DNA of 36,870 bases. It comes from Acidaminococcus sp. (GTDB lineage Bacteria; Bacillota; Negativicutes; Acidaminococcales; Acidaminococcaceae). Below are positions 14,086-23,000 of this stretch, one piece after another. Under the pieces are notes generated by a model. The model was given only the letters and a program-made list of their open reading frames with translations. It did no database searches and was not told where the DNA came from. Location of the stretch: contig DXYB01000018.1 in assembly GCA_019416065.1 (NCBI GenBank), forward strand, positions 1 through 36,870, written 5' to 3'. Both the position numbers and the translations under genes were made by a program. Every line of letters starts with the position of its first letter. Positions within the stretch are counted from its first letter, which is position 1.

Positions 14086-15755
14086 TCAGGCAACTTTTTT
14101 CTCCCATTTTAGTAAAAAGGAAGAATTCACAATAACAAAGACAGAACCAGCGTTGTGCACCAAAGCGCCCCACACAGGGTTTAAGATACCAGCCACCGCA
14201 AGTCCCACTGCTAAAAAATTCAAGGTCATTGAAAAGGTCAGATTGGCTTTGATCACCTGCATCATATGCCGGGAAAGAGCAAACAAATGGGGCAATTCTT
14301 TCACGTCATCGTCCACCAGGACAATATCCGCAGCATCTACAGCAATATCCGATCCTACGCCGCCCATGGCAATGCCTACATGGGAACATTTCAAAGAAGG
14401 TGCATCATTGATACCATCCCCAATCATACACACCTTGTCCCCATCTTCTTGATAGGCTTGGATATAGTGAATTTTATCCTCTGGCATGCAAGAGGCGTGG
14501 TACTCAAAAATTCCTGCCTGTCCAGCAATTTCCCCGGCAGAACGCTCATTGTCCCCCGTAAGCAAAGTCGGAACGACCCGCAGACGTTCCAATTTTTGCA
14601 CCATCGTTCCGGTTTCTTTTCTCATGGTGTCAGTCAATACCAGAAATCCTGCCAGTTTTCCATCCACGGCCGTATAGATCACGGTGCTGCCCTGAGAAAG
14701 GAAGTGGTTGGCTTTTTCCCGAACTGGTTCTGGTAAAACAATCTGTTGCGCCTGTAATAACTTCACGTTACCGGCTATAATAGCATACCCGTCCACCTTC
14801 CCACACACGCCTTGACCGGGGATCATCTGGAAATTTTCCACGTCTTTTTGCTTCCACTGTTCTTTATTCGCGCGCCGGACAATAGCCTTACCCAAAGGAT
14901 GCTCAGAAGCATTTTCCACCGCAGCGGTACAGCGCAACAGTTGTATTTTGTCCATATCCCCTATGCTTACGATCTCCGTTACTTCTGGTTTCCCATAGGT
15001 AAGAGTCCCTGTTTTATCAAACATAACTCGATTGACTTGCGAAAGCCGCTCCAAGGCATCCCCTGTCCTGACCAAAAAACCGTGTTTGGTCACATTGCCA
15101 ATCCCTGCCATAATCGCTGTAGGCGTTGCCAACACTAGCGCACAAGGGCAAAACACCACCAGCACCGTCACAGAGCGAATGATATCTTGGGTAAAGACAT
15201 AGCATAGCCCTGCAATGGCAGCAGCTCCGATAACAACCCACACAGCCCAGCGATCCGCCAGTCCAACAATTTTAGCTTTACTGGCATCTGCGGCCTGCAC
15301 CAATTGAATCATACGCTGGATGGAACTATCTTCTCCGACTTTTGTGGCTTTCATCTCAAAAGCGCCAAATTGATTTACAGTACCGGAAAAAACGTCATCC
15401 CCCGTGGTTTTATCCACAGGGAGGGATTCTCCCGTCATCACTGCCTGATTGATAGAAGTCCGCCCCTTTACAATAACACCATCCACCGCCACCGTTTCTC
15501 CCGGTTTTACAAGCAAATGATCCCCTATTTTGACCAGCGCCGCATCTACTTCCTGCTGCGTTCCATCAGGTAATAGGAGTCGTGCTGTTTGTGGTGTAAG
15601 CTGTACCAACTTTTCTATGCCGCATCAAAAGGAAATACCTGCCAGCGGGATAGACTTAGTGCCACTCCTATCCCCGCAATAACTAAAAGAATACTATCCT
15701 TTTTTGTACCGCCCTTTCCCATGAACGCTTCTATTGCATCACATACTTTTTTCAT
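14086..15755 (-). pseudogene. Heavy-metal P1B-type ATPase, disrupted by an internal deletion
   Basis: The intact gene would encode a metal-exporting membrane ATPase. The first 46 codons (ATG at 15755) give the cytosolic N-terminus and first membrane helix, then hit TAG at 15617-15615. The rest reads on in a different frame from about 15620 to 14086, resuming at GIEKLVQLTP. Its 507 residues contain every soluble catalytic motif: TGES (A domain), CPC in helix 4, DKTGTLT (phosphorylation), SEHPLG (nucleotide domain), GDGINDAPS, and a last helix with HN-GS and NS. The total is about 550 residues, where such ATPases usually have 620 or more. About three membrane helices before the A domain are missing, so transport should be lost. 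The 507-codon frame can only start at a TTG with no ribosome site. It is preceded by two CsoR-type operators, which points to copper as the likely substrate. Confidence 0.85.
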
Positions 15756-15775
15756 AGGACGCCGCCCTTCTTTCT

Positions 15776-15836
15776 ATACCTATAGGGGTATCTGTATTTG
15801 TAGATTTATTATACCTATAGGGGTATTGGTTGTCAA
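15776..15836 (-). promoter_or_regulatory. CsoR-regulated promoter of the metal ATPase with two operators
   Basis: On the minus strand TTGACA (15831-15836), exactly 17 bases, then TATAAT (15808-15813). One 16-bp operator, plus-strand ATACCTATAGGGGTAT at 15811-15826, fills the spacer and touches the -10 box. An identical copy lies at 15776-15791, 35 bases further downstream, just before the gene. Binding there should block RNA polymerase. The sequence closely matches the operator in front of csoR. Confidence 0.85.
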
Positions 15837-15854
15837 TGAAAAAAATGTGCTATA

Positions 15855-15890
15855 CAAAAAGAAAGAAGCCGCATCTCTGCGACCTCCTTC
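15855..15890 (-). terminator. Terminator of csoR
   Basis: On the minus strand a 13-bp stem with some G-U pairs (15861-15873 with 15878-15890, loop GAGA) is followed by TTTTT. It separates csoR from the ATPase promoter. Confidence 0.75.
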
Positions 15891-15916
15891 TCTATAAAAT
15901 CTTACCATTCACTTTT

Positions 15917-16189
15917 TTATTGCATGTTGGCAAACCGTTCCAGGGCTTTCGTGAAATTCTGGATTTCATTTTCATCCCCTTTTTCAAAGGCGTCCCTGAT
16001 ACAGTGCTGAATGTGCCCCTCCAGAACGATCTGTCCACATTTATTAAGCGCCGATTTAGCAGCGTTTAGCTGGGACAATACATCCTCACAAGGGACATCC
16101 TCTTCCACCATTTTATCAATAGCGTTAACCTGCCCTATGATTTTTTTTAGCCGTCTATGCAGGTTCGGTGCATCCATGCATTGTTTCAT
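15917..16189 (-). CDS. csoR: CsoR-family copper-sensing repressor
   Basis: This 90-residue all-helical DUF156 repressor releases DNA when it binds Cu(I). The metal ligands of the copper branch are present with the right spacing: Cys34, His59 and Cys63 (C-x24-H-x3-C, as in Bacillus CsoR). The segment HRRLKKIIGQV near residues 11-21 is the conserved first helix. The start at 16189 has AAGGAGG eight bases upstream; a longer frame would begin inside the promoter. Its own promoter carries a perfect palindromic operator, so it is probably autoregulated. It and the adjacent ATPase form one copper-response module, in which the effector is now broken. FrmR- or RcnR-type ligand sets are not seen. Confidence 0.9.
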   Translation of the reverse strand: MKQCMDAPNLHRRLKKIIGQVNAIDKMVEEDVPCEDVLSQLNAAKSALNKCGQIVLEGHIQHCIRDAFEKGDENEIQNFTKALERFANMQ

Positions 16190-16208
16190 CACTCGTTCCT
16201 CCTTGGCA

Positions 16209-16252
16209 TATACCCATATGGGTATAGTAGCTGATTTTCTTTCATCCGTCAA
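16209..16252 (-). promoter_or_regulatory. Autoregulated csoR promoter with palindromic operator
   Basis: On the minus strand TTGACG (16247-16252), 17 bases, TACTAT (16224-16229). A perfect 18-bp palindrome centred on CCATATGG (16209-16226) overlaps the -10 box. It shares the ATACC...GGTAT frame with the two ATPase operators. Confidence 0.85.
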
Positions 16253-16273
16253 GGAGGCTCTATCGTATCAACC

Positions 16274-18022
16274 TTATTTGACATTAATCCGACCAGCAAA
16301 AATAGTTCCTGTGGATACATCCAGCGTGACTAGATCTCCATTTTCCACGGCATCCATAGCATTTTGAGCGCCCACAATGACAGGGATACCGTAGTTAATA
16401 CCAATAATGGCGGCAGGAGAGGTAAATCCTCCTTCTTCGGCAATAATGCCGCCAGCCTGCGCAGCGGTAGTTCCCATTTCATTTTCCAGGGATGCCACAC
16501 ACAGGATCATTCCCGGCTTAAATTTCGCCAGGTCAGATTTCTTTTCTATTTTACACACAATGCCGCTGGCAGGTTTCTTTCCGATGCCCTGACCGCGCGT
16601 GATTTTTCTACCCACATTAATCACCCGAATTAAATTAGTGCTTCCTACTTTACCTACCGCTCGACCGGCGGTCACCACCACAGAATCTCCCTTATGAAGC
16701 AGCTCTGCTTTCATAGCACGATCCAAAGAATCTTCAATCAAGGCATCGGAATTGGATTCTTTACCGCCTTTTAACGGAGTGACGCCCCAATACAGTGTCA
16801 TCCGCCGCAAACTTTCATCCAGAGGAGACACGGCCACTACAGGCGCTTTGGGACGATATTTTGCTACCATCCGGGCCGTATACCCGCTTTCCGTAATAGG
16901 CATAATGGCATTGGCTTCCAGTTCCTGGGCAATCTGTACTGTTGCATGACTAATGGCCGCCGTGGTCTGAATCTGTTCTCCCATGCCTTTATGCTCAAAT
17001 ACTTTGACATAGTCAATGGCTCTTTCCGTGCGTTTGGCAATTCGGGCCATAGTCTGCACCGCTTCTAGCGGATATTTCCCAGATGCCGTTTCCCCGCTAA
17101 GCATAATGGCATCCGTGCCATCAAAAATAGAATTGGCAACATCACTGGCTTCTGCCCGGGTGGCATGGTAATTACTGATCATACTCTCCAGCATTTGCGT
17201 TGCCGTGACCACGGGTTTTCCTAAAGCGTTGCATTTGGCTATTATTTCTTTCTGGACGATGGGTACATCTTCCATGGGGATTTCCACGCCCAAATCACCC
17301 CGAGCCACCATAATCCCATCACACACTTCCAAGATGGAATCAATATTATCCACGCCTTCTTGATTTTCAATTTTTGCCAGAATGCCCATAGGGGAACCCA
17401 GGCTTTCCAAAAGCCGCCGGATTTGCAACGCATCATGGGCATTGCGAACAAAAGAAGCAGCCACATAATCCATTCCTTGCTGTGCCGCAAAAGTAATATC
17501 CGACACGTCCGCTTCACTCAAAAAGGGCATTTTCAAGAAGGCTCCCGGTACGGCCACCCGTTTCCGGGAAGAGATTTCCCCTCCATTGGTCACAACGGTA
17601 CGAATTTCTGTATCCGTGGTAGAAACCACTTCCAGGGTTTCCTTGCCATCATTTAACCAGATGGTATCCCCCTTTTTTACATCCTGAGGCAATCCCTTAT
17701 AATTCACATGGGCCTTTTCCACCGTGCCTTCCACGTCTTCCGTAGTTAAGGTAAAAGGCTTCCCTTCTTCTAGCAGCACAGAATCATTCTTAAATAAGCC
17801 CAGCCGCATTTCCGGACCTTTGGTATCGGCCACATACCCGATAATACGACCGGTTTCTTTTTCTGCCTCTTTCAAAAGCTGCAGTCTTTTGGAACATTCT
17901 GCATGGGTTCCATGGGAAAAATTAAACCGGGCCAGATCCATTCCGGCATTAATCATATTGACCAAGAGCTCTTTATTATCGGTAGCTGGCCCCAATGTGC
18001 AAATAATTTTTGTTTTTTTCAT
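16274..18022 (-). CDS. pyk: Pyruvate kinase with C-terminal PEP-utiliser-type domain
   Basis: Transfers phosphate from PEP to ADP, the last ATP-yielding step of glycolysis. The 582-residue protein starts with TKIICTLGPAT, has ARFNFSHG near residues 31-38, the active-site region VARGDLGVEIP near 245-255 and MLSGETASGKYP near 308-319. After the normal C-terminal domain it has about 105 extra residues, from GKITRGQGIGKKPASG onward. They contain the TTAAQAGGIIAEEGG-TSPAAI pattern of the phosphohistidine (PEP-utiliser) domain found in Bacillus-type pyruvate kinases, although the histidine itself is replaced by a TSP motif, as in those enzymes. A GGGGG site lies six or seven bases upstream of the ATG. 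The leader can form competing hairpins (see findings). Confidence 0.96.
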   Translation of the reverse strand: MKKTKIICTLGPATDNKELLVNMINAGMDLARFNFSHGTHAECSKRLQLLKEAEKETGRIIGYVADTKGPEMRLGLFKNDSVLLEEGKPFTLTTEDVEGTVEKAHVNYKGLPQDVKKGDTIWLNDGKETLEVVSTTDTEIRTVVTNGGEISSRKRVAVPGAFLKMPFLSEADVSDITFAAQQGMDYVAASFVRNAHDALQIRRLLESLGSPMGILAKIENQEGVDNIDSILEVCDGIMVARGDLGVEIPMEDVPIVQKEIIAKCNALGKPVVTATQMLESMISNYHATRAEASDVANSIFDGTDAIMLSGETASGKYPLEAVQTMARIAKRTERAIDYVKVFEHKGMGEQIQTTAAISHATVQIAQELEANAIMPITESGYTARMVAKYRPKAPVVAVSPLDESLRRMTLYWGVTPLKGGKESNSDALIEDSLDRAMKAELLHKGDSVVVTAGRAVGKVGSTNLIRVINVGRKITRGQGIGKKPASGIVCKIEKKSDLAKFKPGMILCVASLENEMGTTAAQAGGIIAEEGGFTSPAAIIGINYGIPVIVGAQNAMDAVENGDLVTLDVSTGTIFAGRINVK

Positions 18023-18047
18023 AAAAAGTCCCCCTCTAAGACTTTTC
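18023..18047 (-). promoter_or_regulatory. Hairpin enclosing the pyk ribosome site
   Basis: On the minus strand AAAAGTC (18040-18046) can pair with GACTTTT (18024-18030), leaving the AGGGGG ribosome site in the loop just before the ATG. The same AAAAGTC/GACTTTT sequences occur in the terminator stem directly upstream, so alternative pairings are possible. Confidence 0.4.
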
Positions 18048-18052
18048 TCTAA

Positions 18053-18085
18053 AAAAAGTCCGGACCCTATCAGCCCGGACTTTTT
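18053..18085 (-). terminator. Terminator after etfA, in front of pyk
   Basis: An 11-bp perfect stem, AAAAAGTCCGG (18053-18063) with its complement (18075-18085), is followed on the minus strand by T7. It starts 18 bases beyond the etfA stop codon. A minus-strand TATAAT at about 18096-18101, without a good -35 box, could drive pyk from just upstream of it. Confidence 0.8.
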
Positions 18086-18102
18086 CCCTATGAAATTATA
18101 CC

Positions 18103-19125
18103 TTAGGATTCCTTGAACGCTTTGATCTTATTGGTCAACAGCGGCAGAATCTTCAGGGCATCCCCAACAATACCATACTTGGAGATTTCGAACATCGGAG
18201 CATCCGGATCCTTGTTAATGCAAACAATGGTATCGGATTTGCTCATACCAGCTTTGTGCTGTACAGAACCGGAAATACCGCAGGCAAAGTAGATTTTAGG
18301 AGTTACCGTTTTACCGGACTGTCCTACCTGACGCGGATGCTCTACGAAACCTTCATCTACAGCAGCACGGCTACCACCAACGGCACCGCCTACCGCATGA
18401 GCCAGATCATACAGGAGCTTGAAGTTGTCTCTGGCTTTCATGCCACGGCCGCCGGAGCAAACAAACGGAGCGTCATCAATAGCCATTTCGCCTTCAGATA
18501 CCACTTCATCCCTGCGGGTGCAGGTAACCCGATCTTCTACCTGGTTCTTCAATTTGTATTCGATGACTTCGCCTTTACGGCTAGCATCTGCTTCCGGCGC
18601 TTTAAAGGTCTTAGGACGCACGGTTCCCATTTGCGGACGGAATTCTTTGCACAAAATGGTAGCCATAATGTTACCGCCAGCAGCAGGACGGGTCCATTCA
18701 ATCAAGCCATCTTCTTCTGCATTCAGTACGGTGCAGTCAGCACACAGACCAGTATTCACTCTCGCAGCAACGCGAGGGCCAAGGTCACGGCCATCGTTGG
18801 TGGCACCAATAAATACGGAAGACGGCTGGTATTCATGGATCATTTCCACAAATGCATTGGTGTACAGATCCGTGGAATAGTATTCGAATTTAGGATCTTC
18901 ACAAACATAAACCAGGTCAGCGCCGTGGGCAATCAAATCCTGGGGTACATTCTTTTTATCATTAGTAATCAGTACAGCGGCCAATTGCTGATTGCATTTG
19001 TCAGCCAATTTACGGCATTCGCCAAGCAGTTCATACACAACATGAACGGGCTGGCCTTTGAAATGTTCAGCATAGACCCATAAGTTCTTTTCGTTACCGG
19101 TCTTTAAACCTTTTACCTCTGCCAT
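18103..19125 (-). CDS. etfA: Electron transfer flavoprotein, alpha subunit
   Basis: The 340-residue subunit carries FAD and forms a heterodimer with EtfB that passes electrons between dehydrogenases. The N-terminal half is the adenine-nucleotide alpha-hydrolase-like fold (GATN-GRDLGPRVA near residue 112). The C-terminal FAD domain shows SGGRGM near 220, VGGSRAAVDEG near 247, VGQSGKTV near 267 and the ISGSVQHKAGM segment near 287. These match EtfA of Bcd- or FixABCX-type complexes in anaerobes. It lies 12 bases downstream of etfB and shares its transcript. No acyl-CoA dehydrogenase gene is adjacent, so the partner enzyme is encoded elsewhere. Confidence 0.95.
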   Translation of the reverse strand: MAEVKGLKTGNEKNLWVYAEHFKGQPVHVVYELLGECRKLADKCNQQLAAVLITNDKKNVPQDLIAHGADLVYVCEDPKFEYYSTDLYTNAFVEMIHEYQPSSVFIGATNDGRDLGPRVAARVNTGLCADCTVLNAEEDGLIEWTRPAAGGNIMATILCKEFRPQMGTVRPKTFKAPEADASRKGEVIEYKLKNQVEDRVTCTRRDEVVSEGEMAIDDAPFVCSGGRGMKARDNFKLLYDLAHAVGGAVGGSRAAVDEGFVEHPRQVGQSGKTVTPKIYFACGISGSVQHKAGMSKSDTIVCINKDPDAPMFEISKYGIVGDALKILPLLTNKIKAFKES

Positions 19126-19137
19126 TTATACCCTACC

Positions 19138-19932
19138 TCACTTCGTAATAATTTTATCTTCGGTCAGCTTCTTGACCAGTTTGTCAACGGCTACTTCCGG
19201 ATCCTCGTCAGTAACAATAAATCTGTCGCTGACCTGGGTTACTTTCGGAGTAAAGCTCTTCATAACCTGAGTCGGAGAACCTTTTTTGCCGATGATTTCC
19301 GGGTCAATTTCCAAATCGGCAGCGGTATAGGAAGGAATCTCAGCCTTTCTGGCTTTCAGTTTACCTTTGATGCTGGCAAACCGCAGATCCTTGCTCCGCA
19401 TTACAGTTACGACGCAAGGCATTTTCATGGTAAAGGTCATGGACAGATTTTCGTTATCCCGGTCTACCACAACGGTATCTCCGTCCAATTTTACTTTCAG
19501 TGCAGCGGTCACTTGCGGCAGATCCAGATGCTCAGCAATTTCCGGCCCAACTTGGGCGGTATCGCCATCAATAGCCTGACGGCCGCACAGGATCAGATCA
19601 GGAACGCCCAGATGTTTGATGGCATTGGCCAAGGCAGCAGAAGTAGCCAGCGTATCGGCACCACCGAAAGCTCTGTCACTGATCAGGATGGCTTCATCCG
19701 CACCAACTGCCAGGCAGTCCTTCAAAACATTTTCTGCTTGTTTTGGCCCCATGGAAATAACCGTTACATGAGCCCCCAGTTCATCCTTCAGTTCCAGAGC
19801 AGTCTCCAGAGCATACTGGTCATACGGGTTCATGATGTTGGTCACACCATCTCTGATAAGGGTGTTTTTTACCGGATCAATTTTCATTTCAGCGGTATCC
19901 GGCACCTGTTTTACACATACAATGATGTTCAT
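19138..19932 (-). CDS. etfB: Electron transfer flavoprotein, beta subunit
   Basis: The 264-residue partner of EtfA. It begins MNIIVCVKQVPDT and has TLIRDGVTNIMNPYDQYALE near residues 23-42, the signature of the group that includes electron-bifurcating Etf proteins of Firmicutes. AVGADEAILISDRAF is near residue 95 and GRQAIDGDTAQVGP near 122-135, the last being the nucleotide-site motif. In bifurcating Etf this subunit holds a second FAD and takes electrons from NADH; whether this pair bifurcates is inference. The start at 19932 has AGGAGGT nine bases upstream; a longer frame without a site runs into the promoter. Confidence 0.95.
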   Translation of the reverse strand: MNIIVCVKQVPDTAEMKIDPVKNTLIRDGVTNIMNPYDQYALETALELKDELGAHVTVISMGPKQAENVLKDCLAVGADEAILISDRAFGGADTLATSAALANAIKHLGVPDLILCGRQAIDGDTAQVGPEIAEHLDLPQVTAALKVKLDGDTVVVDRDNENLSMTFTMKMPCVVTVMRSKDLRFASIKGKLKARKAEIPSYTAADLEIDPEIIGKKGSPTQVMKSFTPKVTQVSDRFIVTDEDPEVAVDKLVKKLTEDKIITK

Positions 19933-19981
19933 TGCAAAGCGACCTCCTAATAATTCTTGTTGTTCAAAACCATACATTCCG

Positions 19982-20010
19982 ATTGTAACACGGATTTCAC
20001 CGGTATGCAA
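19982..20010 (-). promoter_or_regulatory. Promoter of etfBA
   Basis: On the minus strand TTGCAT (20005-20010), a 17-base spacer and TACAAT (19982-19987), about 50 bases before the etfB ATG. Confidence 0.7.
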
Positions 20011-20077
20011 GGGCATTTATCAGCGTTATATTTCAGTCCCCATAATATTTTTATTATAGTAAGATAAAGATTCTTCT

Positions 20078-23000
20078 CTAGCGAAACGTCCCATCCCCTA
20101 GTACAAGTTCCACGGCTTCTTTAAGTCCGGGCGTATCCCGCTTTACCCAAAACCGTGGTGCTGTGCGGATCACCTTGCCCGTATCTGCTACATGAAGAAA
20201 CACTGGGCTACGGCCGTGAAAGGCTGCAAAAATCCCGCTTAGCTCTTGCTGGATTGCAGTTGTATTTTTCCCTGTACCAATGGTAAGATGCACTTCTTTT
20301 TCCGGCAGACGCAGCGGTTCCACGGTATTGGCAAAAATCCGAGGTTGCTCCTCATCCAGTTTGAGTACACCTTCCACCAATACGACTTTATCTTTATCAA
20401 TATTCCTGGCACAACTTACATAGGCGCGGGGAAAAACAAGTACACTCATGCTTCCACTTAAGTCTTCCAGCAAAAAGCTCGCCATGCGCTCCCCGTTTTT
20501 TGTGGACCGAACACGTAATTCGGAAATAATGCCCCCTGTCACCACTTTTCGCCCATCCACCATCTCAGGCGGCGCGCATTTTGCAAGGGGGGTCACCTGC
20601 TGCAAACTGTTCCGATAGCGTTCCAGTGGATGGCCTGTAACATAAAATCCCAATAGCTCTTTTTCTTCCCGCAGGATCTCTTCCTGGGGTATTTCTGGCA
20701 GGTCTGGAATAGAAATTGACCCTGAGGTCGTCAATTCTTCCTCCCCAAACAATCCGAGTTGTCCAGTCGCCCGATCCCGCTGCTCAGCCTGGGCCGCATC
20801 CATGGTCGCATCCATAATGGCCAGCATCTGACTGCGCCGCAGTCCAAAGCTGGAAAAACTACCGCTTTTAATTAAAGCTTCCACGACCCTCTTATTGACT
20901 TTGGTAGCATCCACCCGGCGAACAAAGTCAAAAAAGTCCTTGAAGCGTCCTCCTTTTTCCCGTTCCCGCAGGATCACGGCCACCACGGTTTCTCCCACGG
21001 TTTTAATAGCCCCCAGGCCAAAGCGGATATCCTTGCCATCCACGGCAAACCCTGCTTCACTGGTATTGATGTCCGGAGGGAGCACATGGATCCCCATATC
21101 CCGGCAAACGCCAATATACCAACTGACTTTCTCGGCCACTGTAATGACGCTGTTTAAAAATGCCGCCATATATTCCAGTGGATAATTGGCTTTTAAATAC
21201 GCGGTCTGATAAGCAACCAGGGCGTAGGCAGCCGAATGGGACTTGTTAAATCCATAGCCAGCAAAGTGCTGCAGCAAGGCAAAGATTTTTTCGCCCAATT
21301 CCCGGTTTATATGGTGCAGGTTTTCGGCCCCATCCAAAAAACGTTCTTTCATGCTGTCCAGGACTTTTGCTTTCTTTTTTCCCATGGCCCGGCGCAAAAT
21401 ATCGGCTTCCCCCAAGGAAAAACCGCCTAAGGCGGATGCAATCTGCATTACCTGCTCCTGATACAAAATCACGCCATAGGTATCTGCTACAATGGGTTCC
21501 ATCAGGGGGTGAAGCACTTGGGCAGTACGCTTGCCATGGCGCCCGGCAATAAAGTCTTCTGCCATGCCACTGCCCAAGGGGCCCGGCCGATATAAAGCCA
21601 CGAGCGGAATTAAATCTTCCATCCCTACTGGATGGAGCTGTTTCATCAGCCGCGTCATTCCATCGGATTCCATCTGAAATACTGCTGCTGTATCCCCTTC
21701 CTGCAGCATGCGGCAGGTTTTTAGATCATGCAGGTCTAGGTGTTCCAGATCCACATCCACTTGCTTATTTTTTTTGATATTTTTTACCGCATCGTCCAGT
21801 ACGGTCAGGGTCCGCAACCCCAATAGATCCATCTTCAAAAGGCCGAGACTTTCGGAGCGATCTTTATCGTATTGCGTGCAGATATATTCGTGCTCATCAT
21901 CGCTGCTGCTGGTAATCTGCAGCGGCACATAATGGGTCAGCTCTCCCGGTGTAATGATCACACCGGCTGCATGAGTGGACGTATGCCGTGGCATGCCTTC
22001 CACTTTTTGTGCATAGCCCAGTAGCTGGGCAATATTAGGGTCACTGTCCCGCAGCTCCCGCAGTTCCTTGCTGCCGTCTAAAGCACCCTGCAGTGTCGTA
22101 CCGGGCGTATTGGGAATCAATTTATTGACCTGATTGACCACGTTCAAAGGAATTTCCATGGCTCGCCCTACATCCTTAATCGCCGCCTTAGCAGCCAAGG
22201 TCCCAAAGGTAATAATCTGGGCTACATGGGTTTCCCCGTATTTTCGGGCTAAATACTCCACCACCAGATGGCGTTTTACGTAATCAATATCCGTATCAAT
22301 ATCCGGCATGCTTACCCGTTCCGGATTGAGGAACCGTTCGAAAATTAAATTGTATTTCAAGGGATCAATGTTGGTGATTCCTGTCAAAAAGGCTACAATA
22401 CTACCAGCGGCACTACCTCTGCCAGGGCCTACCGGGATATCGTGGGTCCGGCTGTAATTAATAAAATCCCAGACAATTAGAAAATACCCGGAATACCCCA
22501 TTTGCTTGATAATCCCCAGCTCGTATTCCATCCGTTTGCGGGCTGTTCCGTCATCCTGGGGATAGTGAGAAGCAAAACCCTCCTCACAAAGCTTGCGGAG
22601 ATAGCCATCCATGGTCTCTCCTTCCGGCAGAGGAAATTCAGGTAGGAGCAAGTGTCCAAACTCCAATTGTACATTGCAGCGTTCTGCGATTTCCAGTGTG
22701 GTATCCAGGGCTTTCGAATCCTCTGGAAATGCTGCCTCCATTTCCTCCCGGCTTTTTAAATAGTAGGAGTCGTTATTAAATTTCATCCGTTGGGGATCCA
22801 AAAAACGAGCGTTGGTCTGGATACATAACAAAATATCCTGCCCTTCCGCATCGTCACGTTTCACATAATGCAAGTCGTTGGTCGCTACCAATTTAACATG
22901 GTGTTTTGCAGCCAAGGCATGCAGTGCCTCCCGTACCGTTCTTTCTTCCGGTAGTCCGTGATTTTGGATTTCCAAATAATAATGGTCCGGACCAAAAATA

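Noticed and set aside
14086..15609. Intact 507-residue metal ATPase starting at TTG 15609
   Set aside because: There is no ribosome site, the first membrane helices are missing and the true N-terminus is found upstream in another frame, so it is a disrupted gene.
18256..19083. 275-codon frame opposite etfA
   Set aside because: It is antisense to a well-supported gene, with no ribosome site and no recognisable protein pattern.
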